A DNA stretch of 64,000 nucleotides, from the NCBI GenBank assembly GCA_019095985.1, contig CM032666.1, positions 53,737,115 to 53,801,114 on the forward strand. The letters are read 5' to 3'. The notes beneath the pieces were generated by a model. That model was not told the origin of the DNA. It made no database searches and saw nothing but the letters and a program-made list of their open reading frames with translations. Origin of the DNA: Streblospio benedicti. Lineage: Eukaryota; Annelida; Polychaeta; Spionida; Spionidae. Below are positions 24,301-33,372 of this stretch, in pieces (positions within the stretch are counted from its first letter, which is position 1; each line of letters opens with the position of its first letter). A program made the translations under genes and the position numbers.

Positions 24301-25117
24301 GACGGACAGGTTCGTCTTCCTGTACTCGCTCTTGATTTTTTTCGATCCGTCACGAAACAGAAGCCTGTGGAAACCAACTATTAGTACAGTAGACAAACAT
24401 CTGGTCTGTCTGGTCAATTGGCAGTGATGGATGATATGTGATTCATATTCTCTATTTCTGTTGTTGCAGGTCGACGGGTGTGTTTGTGTTCCTGTACTCG
24501 CTGTTCTACTACTTCAAGCGCAGCAACATGTCTGGCATGCTGCAGACCGTTGAGTTCTTCGGCTACACGATCCTCACGTGCTACGTGTTCTTCCTCATGC
24601 TCGGCACCGTTTCCTTCTTCGCATCGCTCAAGTTCATCAGGTACGACTTCAATAATTAACCCTTTAACCATTGGGTCGCGGCTGTGGGTCTACTTCACCT
24701 TTTGGCGCGGTTTAGAGCATTGGAAGAGCATTAGTCCTTTTGACATCTTTTTTTAACATTTTTGGTTTTGATGATGCACAAACTTACTTACTCAGGGGAT
24801 AGTCATTGATGTTGCAGTACAATCTCTGTTGTGGTCTTGAATAACGCTTAAGACAAGCTCAAATTTGTCAACATTGATGTCTGAATTACCGCAAAGCACT
24901 GTTGTATATAATACTTGTGTAGACATTCTTCATTGAGACTAGTATATTAGTATTGAGACTTATAGTGTCAAAATCCAATCTATGAATCAGCTTTCTCAGA
25001 CAAGGCATCAATTTTGTAATGTAACCATGTCATAATTATGTATTTGATTAAATAATTTGCGACAAAACTGACATTTTATTTTGCAGGTACATCTACGTGA
25101 ATATTAAGATGGATTAG
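3365..25117 (+). CDS. TM9SF1: TM9SF1-type nine-transmembrane protein, 5' partial, multi-exon
   Basis: Exons that chain in phase are 3365-3454, 4359-4440, 4689-4793, 5187-5305, 9726-9835, 10264-10327, 10725-10796, 15807-15954, 17215-17340 or 18203-18328, 19486-19578, 20165-20275, 23065-23227, 23846-24037, 24470-24640 and 25087-25117 (TAG). They total 1677 nt, or 558 codons; human TM9SF1 has 606 residues, so only the N-terminal signal-peptide part is missing. All introns are GT-AG. Diagnostic TM9SF1 blocks include [73 protein letters not shown] and [10 protein letters not shown]. The lumenal N-terminal domain is encoded up to 10327, TM1 by 10725-10796, and the other eight segments from 17215 on. 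The C-terminus NIKMD carries the KxD motif that in this family binds COPI and holds the protein in the Golgi. The family acts in endosome/Golgi membrane trafficking and has been linked to autophagy and to sorting of glycine-rich membrane segments; the function here is inferred from the family. The resemblance is much closer to TM9SF1 than to TM9SF3. Confidence 0.95.
4689..4793 (+). CDS. TM9SF1: TM9SF1 lumenal-domain exon (representative boundary check)
   Basis: The exon begins after TTTTGCAG and ends before gtatgt. The preceding exon ends in phase 1 (single G at 4440) and this one also ends in phase 1. The junction codon with 5187 is GAT, giving the family's conserved double Asp before the IPVRGF block. 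It encodes the DLYYFEFVL stretch, matching human ELYYFEFVV. This phase chain is the main evidence that the split exons belong to one gene. Confidence 0.9.
4970..5110. mobile_element. Truncated Tc1/mariner-pogo-type MITE end
   Basis: TA at 4968-4969 is followed by CAGTAAAACTTGTTTATCTC, the same CAGT-plus-AACCTC-type terminus found in the MITE family elsewhere in this window. The opposite terminus is not recognisable before the exon at 5187. Confidence 0.3.
5306..9725 (+). other. Large TM9SF1 intron (4.4 kb), with candidate regulatory blocks
   Basis: No exon is visible. A fragment of the nested hAT-like family sits at 5660-5712. The sub-blocks 6860-7230, 7480-7870 and 8690-9540 are visibly less AT-rich than their surroundings and free of recognised repeats. 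The last contains TGATTGGCCAATTAG near 8898 (inverted CCAAT/homeodomain-type core), TAATTATG, CACGTG and GATA-like words. This is compatible with intronic enhancers, but motif matches alone do not prove it. Confidence 0.4.
5660..5712. mobile_element. Fragment of the hAT-like MITE family of 2190-2554
   Basis: The sequence ACACTAGCTAGTCCCCTGGT, followed by GTCCTGGACAC, closely matches the reverse complement of 2500-2545. Only this terminal part is recognisable; the remainder is lost or diverged. Confidence 0.5.
10811..11012. mobile_element. Possible small MITE in a TM9SF1 intron
   Basis: CAACCATCCAAGGGCCCA near 10818 is mirrored by the complement of TGGCCATTTGGATGGTTG near 10985, an imperfect inverted repeat bounding about 200 bp. 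No clear target duplication is visible. Inference from the terminal inverted repeat only. Confidence 0.35.
11200..11320 (+). repeat. Dispersed intronic repeat, copy A
   Basis: Contains CTCAAAGATAAAGTCTGCTA, then GCTATGGCTGGTTCACGTGA and TCATATCTCAAGGTAGATAC. The same block recurs at 12835-12930, 16375-16470 and 22530-22650. Copies A and D share the longer version, with TTGTGTTGGCAACTTTTGTA upstream. The conserved core and variable flanks look like a SINE-type family; no RNA polymerase III box pair was confirmed. Confidence 0.6.
11714..13008 (+). repeat. 1.3-kb segmental duplication, first copy (carries the broken TM9SF1 exon)
   Basis: Nearly colinear with 15244-16545, from TTGCTATATCTGAT at the left edge to ACAAGTTA at the right edge, with scattered substitutions and small indels. 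It includes intron sequence, a copy of the TM9SF1 linker exon and repeat copy B. The right edge coincides with the TTAA of the piggyBac-like element. The reader cannot exclude that the copy is an assembly artefact, for instance two haplotypes placed in tandem around the gap. Confidence 0.75.
12269..12418 (+). pseudogene. Degenerate duplicate of the TM9SF1 TM1-TM2 linker exon
   Basis: This is a copy of the exon at 15807-15954. It still has acceptor AG and donor gtacgt but is 150 nt rather than 148, so splicing it in place would shift the downstream frame. Conserved parts are KNDFAR and DDNGWKIIH. The functional copy reads [19 protein letters not shown] where this one has substituted residues caused by small compensating indels. 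Either a decaying tandem exon or low-quality duplicate assembly of the same exon. Confidence 0.75.
13009..13966 (+). mobile_element. piggyBac-like DNA transposon end, copy 2
   Basis: TTAA at the left edge is followed by CCCTAGTGCCGGGCGCATAT. A second, similar terminus, CCCTTTAGTGCCGGGGGTAT, starts about 40 bp inside, so the end looks doubled. From about 13080 to the gap the sequence is an inverted, highly similar copy of 225-1090. The far end is lost in the gap and no matching right terminus was found before 15243. No transposase domain was recognised. Confidence 0.65.
13967..14066. other. Assembly gap (100 N)
   Basis: Exactly 100 undetermined bases, the usual placeholder for a gap of unknown size. 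It interrupts the piggyBac-like element and lies between the two copies of the 1.3-kb duplication, so the order and distance of those copies deserve caution. Confidence 0.99.
14410..15240 (+). repeat. Diverged tandem-like repeat array with GGCCATCTTGGAT words
   Basis: Recurrent words occur in order. ACCATAACTCTATCACA appears at about 14500 and 14660. GGC(G/A)(T/G)CCAT..TTGGAT-type words appear near 14560, 14725, 14905 and 15085. Related AACCTACA words precede the first two. The pattern suggests several diverged units of a repeat, with no coding content. Confidence 0.45.
15244..16545 (+). repeat. 1.3-kb segmental duplication, second copy (carries the intact TM9SF1 exon)
   Basis: Counterpart of 11714-13008. 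It contains the intact linker exon 15807-15954 (phase 0 start, phase 1 end) and repeat copy C near 16375-16470. The homology ends at ACAAGTTA, where the other copy continues into the piggyBac-like element. Confidence 0.75.
17215..17340 (+). CDS. TM9SF1: TM9SF1 alternative exon 'a' (TM2 to start of TM3)
   Basis: 126 nt, starting in phase 1 after GTGTTTAG and ending in phase 1 before gtaagt. It encodes 42 residues beginning [19 protein letters not shown] and ending [10 protein letters not shown]. It spans the second membrane segment, the FNVHQHW lumenal loop and the first half of the third segment. It is 23/41 identical to exon 'b' at 18203 by hand alignment. Both are open, same length and same phase, so either joins 15954 to 19486 in frame. 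This copy is the more diverged from vertebrate TM9SF1 (Trp and Gln in the loop where the family has Gly and Arg). Confidence 0.88.
18203..18328 (+). CDS. TM9SF1: TM9SF1 alternative exon 'b' (TM2 to start of TM3)
   Basis: 126 nt, starting in phase 1 after CTCGGCGTAG and ending in phase 1 before gtgagt. It reads [20 protein letters not shown] then [10 protein letters not shown], close to human TM9SF1 ([16 protein letters not shown]). It is the tandem partner of the exon at 17215, 862 bp upstream. Inclusion of one or the other changes a membrane segment and a lumenal loop without altering length. Joint inclusion would remain in frame but add an extra TM2 and half TM3, disturbing topology, so mutual exclusion is the simplest reading. 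This is inference. Confidence 0.9.
18355..18522. mobile_element. Tc1/mariner-pogo-type MITE (164 bp)
   Basis: TA at 18355-18356 and 18521-18522 flank an element starting CAGTAAGACTTCTCCATAAT and ending GCGAGGTTTCACTG. The TA duplication and CAGT termini are typical of the Tc1/mariner/pogo group. It lies just downstream of TM9SF1 alternative exon b. Confidence 0.7.
20331..20574 (+). repeat. Long foldback (inverted repeat) in a TM9SF1 intron
   Basis: The arms pair over roughly 100 bp each. TTATTAATTTCT, ACACAAAACATAAA, TTTAAAACCGTTTTCGATAA and TATAGTCTCCTTTTCATTGA on the left recur as reverse complements on the right. The loop is short (about 20510 inward to 20450). No clear target duplication is visible. 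In the TM9SF1 pre-mRNA this would form a long hairpin. It may be a foldback MITE. The right arm also contains TTTTGTGTTGCAG, a good-looking but unused acceptor. Confidence 0.75.
21615..21680. repeat. G/C-rich palindrome, possible transposon end
   Basis: CCCAGGGGGGGTGG and ACCCCCTGCCCTGGG face each other across TGCC, giving a strong hairpin. GGCGTAGCAGG precedes it, a word resembling the termini of some hAT elements. No partner end was found. Confidence 0.3.
21733..21774. repeat. Pentanucleotide microsatellite (CTATA/TACTA)n
   Basis: About eight tandem TACTA units. It lies beyond the tail end of the dispersed element at 21840-22155, matching the position of the TTTA microsatellite beside its relative at 34688-35008. 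Confidence 0.9.
21840..22155 (-). mobile_element. Dispersed element with microsatellite-flanked end, copy 1
   Basis: The inverted homologue is 34688-35008. Shared words (read on minus) are AAGGGATGATGTA, TCAAGTTTTGGAT, TGTGGGTCTAATA, TAGAATTC and CGAAACACT(A/G)TGTAGATAT. In both copies the same end faces a simple repeat, as expected for a non-LTR retroelement tail or a SINE. The family was not identified. Confidence 0.55.
22440..22650 (+). repeat. Dispersed intronic repeat, copy D (longest)
   Basis: Carries the whole core shared with 11200-11320 plus a 5' extension (CTAAGATAAGCTCGAATTTA, then ATGCAGTGGCAG). Weaker matches to that extension occur near 10405-10480 and 24820-24900, all within TM9SF1 introns. 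Confidence 0.55.
24295..24427 (+). pseudogene. Partial tandem copy of the penultimate TM9SF1 exon, or alternative terminal exon
   Basis: From GTCGACGG at 24298 the sequence parallels the exon at 24470 for about 45 nt. Both encode FVFLYSL, preceded here by STDR and in the true exon by STGV. Two consecutive acceptor AGs (24293-24294 and 24296-24297, a NAGNAG pair) both keep the frame of the upstream exon ending at 24037. After the homologous start the sequence diverges but stays open to TGA at 24425-24427. If spliced it would yield a TM9SF1 protein with the last membrane segments replaced by a short unrelated tail. Confidence 0.6.
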
Positions 25118-27360
25118 TATGACAAACCGACTACAATCGGAGAATCACACAAGTTCTCAAATTTCTTTGTATGGCTGTTGCGAATTGAATATAATCGTAG
25201 AAGACAACAAACATTTACATGTACCGAAATTATCGATTATGCATAGCTGCAAGATATATTATTTGAGTAACTGTTTGGAGTGTCAACGCGCAAGGACTGT
25301 ATTTTTTGGTAAAAAGAAAAATACAAGAAATGTATAAAAGAATTACCATTGATTCGCCTGGTCATATGTGTAGTTTTTTTTTATATATACGTACGGTATG
25401 GTCACACGGATTGATTCTGCATCTCCTGATCTATGATTCAGGTGGTGGGAAAGAGCAATGCACTTATTGGACTAACTTAGTTGCTGTCAACTATTTATGT
25501 ACATAATCTACTAACGATATTTTAGTTAACATTTTATGTAAACAGCGATCATGTAAGTCACGCGTTAAAAACCTGTGAAACTTGCCTTACAGATTGTAAG
25601 GATTTGGTATATTTGTTCTGAAATCTCATTACGTCCGTGAAAGGGATGGTAGTAATTTTTTTTACAAAATCATTTCAGCTTTCGAAATACATGTTTTAAA
25701 TTAAAATTAAAGTAGTGGATTTTACAAAAATGCTGCTACGTTTGAAAACTTACATTTAAAAGTTATTTAATTTGTGTTTATGGTATATAACATCTGACGT
25801 TTTTGTTATTTTGTGTGTATATATTGTTGATCAGAATATTTAAGTACTACAACATATTTGGGTATGAACCAAAGGTTTGTACCTATTTCAATGTGATACG
25901 CTTAATATCATAGAATGCGGTGATAAATTGTAAATTCTGAGTGGTTAGAAAAGCAAATGTCCTTTCTTCGATAAAATAGTCTGAATAGCTAGTTTACGTT
26001 CTCATGTTAGTTACTTTATCTGGCATAAAATTTGCATATACAAAAAGAACCATAGATGGAATCGTACTTGGGTTCATAAATCCTTAAAATTATGTTCTTT
26101 ATTATGGCTGTTATTTACATATTTGACGTGAACTTAAAAAATCACGCAATTTGTTATATGCACTCTGTTGATGTGAATGTTATTTCTTTTACAAATACTA
26201 AGGTGTACTGAATGTGTTTTCAATTTATTATTTTTTTTGCATGCTGTCCTGTGTTATAATTTATAATTTTGTGACTTCTCATGGATACTGTGCAATTACT
26301 TAACCTTTCATGTGATTTTATTTTTAATTAACTTGACAAAGATGGCTACGATTTTATGTGTATTGTAATGAACAAACTATTTTAAAGCATTGTATGTTTT
26401 GAAATTAGAATGCTGACAATCGGTTTAATGTCTGATAGTCCGTATTTTAAATTTGTGGAGATAATGGTATGGTTTCCAATTTGTAAAAGTACAGTTAATA
26501 TCCAACATTCCGATTTTGGCACAGACTCTGATGTTTTTCTCAGAATTAACAATTTCATGTACTATTTTTTATATCAATACATCGTAATTTGAAAAAAAAA
26601 ACAAGATTGCAAGTATCATGTGTATGTGAGATCTATGTGGTTACTGAAAGTACATTTACGCTTCAACTTCATGCATGAGGGTTATTTTCCAGATATTTGC
26701 AGACACTTATTTTTGCCTGTTTAGAGATTAACTGAGTTCAGTCTGATATAAAATCAATAGTAGTAAATAACATAGTTTACCTGTAAATCATTGAATTATA
26801 CTGGCAATTATGAATTCATAACTATACGTGGTTTTAGTTGCTGTTAGACTTGAAATTTGCATTTCTAAATCTAATTTTCTGTTACATGGTTTGTGTGTTT
26901 TGATAAAGTGACCGAAACTATATTAATATACTTGATTAATTAATCAATGGTGTTATGTTTGAAAATTCTGATAGTGTATTATGGCTTCATTGAATTTATT
27001 GTATTATGCTCATATTGTAGAATTTTATTACTATTTTCATGGTAATTCATTCTTAAGAATTGTTTAAGATACACATAGGGAATAAACTACCTGAAATACA
27101 TGTACTATTAGTATTAGTATTGTAGGGTAGTTTGGAAAGACAAATGAAGAAAATGAGTGGAAATTCAAAGTTAGGCTAAACGAAATAGGAATAGATGTGT
27201 TGTTTTATATAGATGAGTTTGATTCATGGTTAATAGTTTCAATATTGCTTCACAAAAGCTTTTTGGGTTATTATGTTGCTTGTGTATGTAGGAATGTATG
27301 TGATACAAGCTCTTTGGAAGGTAATGTACATGGGAAATAAAACGTTACTTTTACAATTAT
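25118..27360 (+). other. Probable TM9SF1 3' UTR with two poly(A) signals
   Basis: AT-rich, without exon or long open frame. AATAAA occurs at 27081-27086 and 27336-27341, the second followed by a T-rich stretch. A perfect 16-bp palindrome TTGATTAATTAATCAA is at 26932-26947. Extent of the UTR is inferred from these signals only. Confidence 0.45.
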
Positions 27361-30300
27361 CTTGGCAATCCATTCATTCAAAATATTTGCTCCTCATCAG
27401 AGAATGTGGGTTAAATTAAAAGAAATATGATACTCTGAATCACCTTACAATTACTTAAATACTTGAGCTTTTGCACTTCCTACATCCAATCTCTAAGGCA
27501 GAGATTTCAAAAAGAAGTATTATGTAATACATGAGATTTGGAAAATGAAGTCAGTTCCTGTAACTTGTACAGGTGAATGTACCAGGTGAAGAGTTGGCCT
27601 GTTTCAATATCATTGGTTGCTTAGCTAACTTTCTCAAATCACTGGAAGATACAGGTTCTGGTAAAGGGGGGGTGCGCATAAAGGACGTCGTGGGTTAAGT
27701 ACGATGGCGGACATGTCAAAAACTCTATTTCGGTTGGAAAAAAGCTCCTGCGCCCCTTGATTTGCCTATGAATCATTTACATAGTGTCCTATCCATATCC
27801 AAACTCCACGGATGCATACAGTTCAGTACTATAAAACAAAATTTTAATTTTGTCATGCATATAATGTAAGTTTTTAAAAAAAGAAAGTTAAAAAGTTACT
27901 GAGTTAAGTTAGTCCTTAGTCGCTGATCTTGAATTGACAGAATCATAACGGAAACCGCAAACTGAGTACGTTATAGTACAGTCGCTGGTTCTTGTGGTAA
28001 AAAGGGGTTTCCTTTTTCTGTTTCGATCTTTACCCATTCAATCAGGTAGCATTTATCCTACATCTTTATGTATATATTAAAGCATATAAGAAAATGACAG
28101 ATGTGGTGTAATTACATCATGTCAAAAACCAAGTCTTCCTTAAAAATAAAAAAAAACAATAAAAAAAAACAAAAAAACTTGTGAATCTCTAATCCAGAAC
28201 TAATCTAGCATTGACGTTAAATAAGATATGTACAAAATCATATAGATATCAACAGAATTTCAGTTAAGAAGTTAAGATTCACAAATAATAGTAACAATAT
28301 AGACCATGAGCTATTTTGGTGGGCAGAATGCAAAGATTCTAGTCTAGTATTCGACGGGAAGGGAGGTTTGGGAATGGTGCCTAGCTAACAAACTAGACAA
28401 GACACACCATACTTTTCTCTGTCTAATTGCAAGAGGATGCTAGAAAATCGTTCAAAATTTGTAGTTTACTTTTCCTTAAAATTTCCAGATTTCAGTGTAC
28501 AGTGTACGTACAGATCAAGTGGGGGAACAAATCACGGTGAACTCATGAGGTGTGCCATCAACGGTCATCCGTAGTTGTTGCTGTCGCCACCATTTTTCTT
28601 TTTTGCAGGATTCCCGGAAATTCTGGATCTGCCAGTCCAGTGCGTAGTCCATACCTAGACTTTTCGAACACAATGGATAGCAGAAGCCTTTGGTATTCCG
28701 GACATACATTATTACCGGAAGGATTACTGACAAAAAAAATCAATGTCTCAATTAAGCAACACAATGTTCTTTCATTTAAAGCAACAGCAAGTGCTTCGGT
28801 CCTGTTAAAACGACAGACGACCTATTCGATCAGCTGTGTGAAAGAACTACAATGCACATAATTGTACCCAGCATTGGAAAAAAACAGTGTCCATTTCACA
28901 ATCCTCCTATTTGTCAATTAGCCAACAATTAATAACTTTTGCATTGTTCCATTCTGGCCTTAGATTTTCAATTAGCAGACATTGAAGCTTGCCGAAGGCT
29001 ATTGGTATAATTTATGGTATAAAGGAGTCATTCATTTTTTCTTTCACCCAATGAGACATACAGAGATTAAAGCATTAATACATCTATGTTTTGCCAGTCT
29101 TATTGTTGTTAATGTCTCTATGGGCTTAGCTCGTTCGATTCCTACACGGAGGGGGTCCTCTTTTCAACGTGCTTTTTGATTGGAAATTGTAAGACAGATT
29201 TAACAAGATCTATTGGATTTAAATTCAAGTGCGGAGGGGTGAGTCGCATATAACCATTCAACGGCCTATCAAACAATTATCTTTGTGCGTAAAAGTATAT
29301 ATTGTATTTTAGAGATCATATTTCGTATTAATGTAACAAGATTTATGCAGTGTGCATAATATGACTAGGCCGAGAAGCGCTGGTCACCGTCTGACACCGG
29401 CCGTAACAATTCCCCTTAATAAGCATTGACCAACCTGCAGTTCGAAACCGGCCATTACCACTAATGATATCAGCAATGTACGACCGTCACTAATGTTCAC
29501 CCTTGTTTATTTCGTGTTTATCATTCAACTCAACATTTATTCAAACTATTTTAACACTGAATATATGTGCAGTTTAAAAGAGATTCTTGCAGATCGATGA
29601 TCATGGTAATGGGTGGGCCAGGTGGGTTTGCGCCAACTAAGAAGTGGGCAGTGAGAAGCGGGAAAGAAGGTTTAAAAATTGTGGAATGTTTGGAAAAGAC
29701 TTCATAAAAAGGGATGTGGGGAAATAGGAGAAAAAATGACAATAGATTTCTTGACTCCATATCAAAATGCTCCAAGTTATTTGAAATCCAATCAATTACA
29801 TGGTTATGTACAAGAAAAAACACAGAAGGGACGTAAAAAACCAAAAAAACAAAAAACAAAACAAAAACAAACAAACCCAACACTGTTATGTTCAAGAAGG
29901 TTCGCGGAAAAAAGATGCACTAATGTTAGAGACATTTAAGAAAAAGAAGCGTTGATGTGAGAACGAAAGCGTGACTGGCAGATATTCCACGTTTAATGTT
30001 TGTAGCCTCATTTCGCAGGCGTCATTTTTCTTCGTATGCGGTACTGTTTTAAAGTGGGTACTGAACCCATATAAGGTGCGCCATCGCCTATACGGTTTTC
30101 GTCCCATTATTTCATAACTCATAATTTATTTCACTGGTTTGATTATTCTTTCACCCAGGTAGTATTGTCCATTTATTTAAGTGGACCTTTGCAAACGGCA
30201 CAGTCACAACTGTCACATGAGGGTGTCTATTTATCTCGGGTATGGATGTTGGTGGTTGCTTACCCGCCTCGCGCGATCTGACAGACAAATATTAATTTGA

Positions 30301-31500
30301 TGTTATGGTCAGATTTACAATAACTTCTTAATTTCCTGCCCCCAAAAGTAGAGTTCTGTATGTTCACGATGTTCAAAGGAGAGAAAAATCGTCTGCAACC
30401 GGGATCGATTATTACAAACAAAAAACTAGTCCATATTTTGCTATCAACCGTCATAATATCAAACGACAAAATGCGTCACTTATAAGTGTATTTTATGACA
30501 TATATTTGAGCAGTGTTTGACAATCTATACGCTATAGATCATGCACTTAATGCCATGTTTCACCCCAATGCAGCTATAGAGCTTAAATGTCAATAGAAGA
30601 AATTGTGGTGTATCTTTTGATCCCGTGTACATACAAAATTCAATACGTGACATATGAGCACGATATTATACACTTGTACAATACCAATCCGCGATTGTGA
30701 GTTATAGATTGGTAGGATTTGTTAGATTACGATATCTAATACAGTATATATCCTGTTAACTAGCTAGTTGACAAGTCGTGGGCATGTTTTGCAAGTCCTC
30801 CATTAATATGATGAGCGTCATTTTGAATTGAATCATTAAGAGAATTTAATCTCATTACCTGATTACAATGGAAATGCATAATAATAGTGTGATATGACTA
30901 TGCAACGACACCAAAAAGTCCAATAAATAAAAACTTGGTTATTACAAAATTTAATAATCTCCACTAACTCAAAATCGGGTGCATATTAATAAAAGTCAGA
31001 ATGCACACGTTGTGCATGGGCTAATAAATGATAATCACGATTTGAGTTATTTGAATAGGCTATTCTTCTGCCTTCCTCAATAGCAACTGATTGTGAATAT
31101 TGAATTATTAACAGGTAAACTCAATACCCTCAGATAGAATCAATTCGCTCATATACAATGCAAAAAACAACGTGTTGAATATGTTTCAATAGACATCGTC
31201 AACTGATCTTTTGAGTCTTTCTGAGATCCTTTGAATAATAACATCCGTTTGTTCCCAGTAACTATTGTTTCCTAACAACCGAAACCCAACTTTTTTATTA
31301 GCTTTTTAACTGTGCTGTTTATGCGCCGTAAAATAGTCATAATATTTGCCAATATGCTTGAGTTGTCGCCGTAAGTTGCAATATTTTCATATTAAACTTA
31401 TTGGTTGGGTATTTTGTTAATAGGTTGTGAAGCTTGAAATGCAATGAAGCTTTTATTGGATGAGCACAACATTGATTGACAAAAAGAATTTCAGTAGATT
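27361..31500. other. Intergenic stretch without recognised genes
   Basis: AT-rich, with A-rich simple sequence at 28140-28180 and 29815-29880. Short open frames on either strand (for example minus 28515-28733 and plus 28550-28861) overlap each other and match no recognised family. Nothing further is supported. Confidence 0.4.
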
Positions 31501-31509
31501 AAGTGCAGT

Positions 31510-31710
31510 ACAACATTAAGTTAAGACCACCTCTCTATTCTGATCGATTCTGTATTAGGATCTTTTATCATGAACCCAATTGTTTTTATAAAAAAAAACA
31601 GACCATCGCGAACCTTCATATGGAGACCACGTCTCTATTGAAACCATTTGAGAGCAGTCCTCTGGGGTCTTGTGGTCTTAATAGAGAGGTTCTACAGGTC
31701 TACCATATGT
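31510..31710. mobile_element. Tc1/mariner-pogo-type MITE, degenerate
   Basis: AAGACCACCTCTCTATTCTG near the left and TAATAGAGAGGTTCTACAGG at the right form imperfect inverted termini of the family with GAGACCAC words seen at 32182 and 45550. The exact left terminus is eroded. Confidence 0.45.
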
Positions 31711-32179
31711 CTGACACTTGTACGTTACCACCATGGCAGGGGGGCTTGAACGCAATTTGCTAGTATTTAAAAAAATCAAACTGAGCAGACAGTATTAAAA
31801 AAGGGGGAAAAAAGAATAGAAGAAATTTGAAGAGGTGTCTACCATGACACAACATAAAAGAAGATACCAGAAAGCAAGTGGAAGCAGTTGGAAAGGAAAC
31901 AAAATTAATACCCACTACACTCCAAAAAGGAGAAATGAAATTATAAACAACAAGCAAATGACACTATAAAAAGTATCTTACAAGTATGAAATGTAATGAA
32001 GTGAAACTAAATAAGAGAAATGACATCAGTGAAAAAAGTACATGTCCACTTTAAGGCGACTCCTGTGACTCATGTCTGTAGGCTTATGTCATTCTTATTC
32101 TAGAAAAGTTTGATTGTTGTAAACTGTTTGTCTGAACGTCTGCACAGTAGTCAAATCTTAAGTTTATCTGGCAAGTTAA

Positions 32180-32313
32180 TACAGCAGAACATCCATTTAA
32201 GACAATTTGGATAATTTGTCAGAGTCCTAAACCTTCGATCATTGACGGACCCACACTTCATTGAGACCACTGGAGGACACCCCGAGTGGTCTTGATAGAG
32301 AGGTTCTACTGTA
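32180..32313. mobile_element. Tc1/mariner-pogo-type MITE (130 bp)
   Basis: TA at 32180-32181 and 32312-32313 bracket CAGCAGAACATCCATTTAAG and GATAGAGAGGTTCTACTG. An internal GAGACCACTGG word is typical of this family in the window. Confidence 0.6.
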
Positions 32314-32564
32314 TGTTTATATACGTCATCCGGTCTTTAAACACATTTCTATTGTTGTTAATATCTGTTTGTTGGTATGCCTGTGCAATAGTCTATTTGT
32401 ATTTTTATCTGTCATCAACTTAATACCAAGGTCAATTAATTGTTAAAGACTGACCAGTCCTTACACGTGGCTGAGCTATTGGCCACCAGATACCAACAAC
32501 GTTATTCATTTGTCATATCTCCAGACGGAAAAATACCCCCACCATCAGATACTCGAACTAAAGT

Positions 32565-32740
32565 GGAACTCATATATTGTGACCACTGGGGGCCAGGCCT
32601 CAAGTAATCTCAACAGAGAAGTGAGGGACACTATATGGTGATTATTCATCATGGTCTCTTTATGAAGGATTTAGGACCGCGAGAAATGGCCTTTAAGGTG
32701 GTCTCCGCAGAGGTGGTCTTCATTGGAGTTTCTACTGTAT
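32565..32740. mobile_element. Tc1/mariner-pogo-type MITE, degenerate
   Basis: The right terminus GGAGTTTCTACTGTA and internal GTGGTCTCC, GACCACTGG and TGGTCTCTTTATGAAGG words match the copy at 45550-45719. The left terminus (TGGAACTCATATATTGTG) is weak. Confidence 0.45.
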
Positions 32741-33284
32741 AAACTACCAAAATAAATAATAAATCAGTTTGCATACGTATTGTCTAGATAAAGAAATCCT
32801 TTCAAACGGAAAAGAACAATAGTTATCAACCCTATTGATGGCAAAATGAAATTATAGTTTACTGCTAGCAACATAAGAACAAATACTGCTTCAACATTTT
32901 CAATCTGTTTTGTTGGGTTTTGAAATATATAATAATCTTAACTGATCTGTGACGTGTGAATTGTCTTGTTAATTCATAATAACACGTACAATGAATAACT
33001 GATAACAACGTTGTTGTTTAGAAATGATTTATGCAGTGCAACATAATAATGCCCAGTGGGGGGAAAATCAACAATGTTACGATACCAAAAGCAAGTAAAC
33101 AAAAAATCAACAAGTCATAAAAACTCTCTTAAATTATCAAACATCGGGTTTCCAACAAAAGAAATCCACATTAAAGACCTTTAACTTCATTACAAATTCA
33201 TTTCTATAATTGCGTTTTGTTGAACACGATATTTTCGTGTACTTTTCTTCAATAATTGATCACCTCAGCAGACGATCGCATTGG

Positions 33285-33352
33285 CAGGTGCCAATCAGAG
33301 GTCAGAGGTCACGAGTGCAGACGGCAGGTAAACGGGCACCTGCCAAAATGTC
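33285..33352. promoter_or_regulatory. Cluster of palindromic/regulatory-type sites with a perfect DR1
   Basis: AGGTCAGAGGTCA at 33299-33311 is a perfect one-base-spaced direct repeat of the nuclear-receptor half site (HNF4/RXR/COUP-TF type). It is preceded by TTGGCAGGTGCCAA, an NFI-like palindrome with a four-base spacer. It is followed by GGCAGGT...ACCTGCC, an inverted repeat containing E-box cores. Function is inferred from motif identity only. The nearest gene is 3.2 kb downstream. Confidence 0.35.
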
Positions 33353-33372
33353 GTCGCGTACTCACGTCGCCC

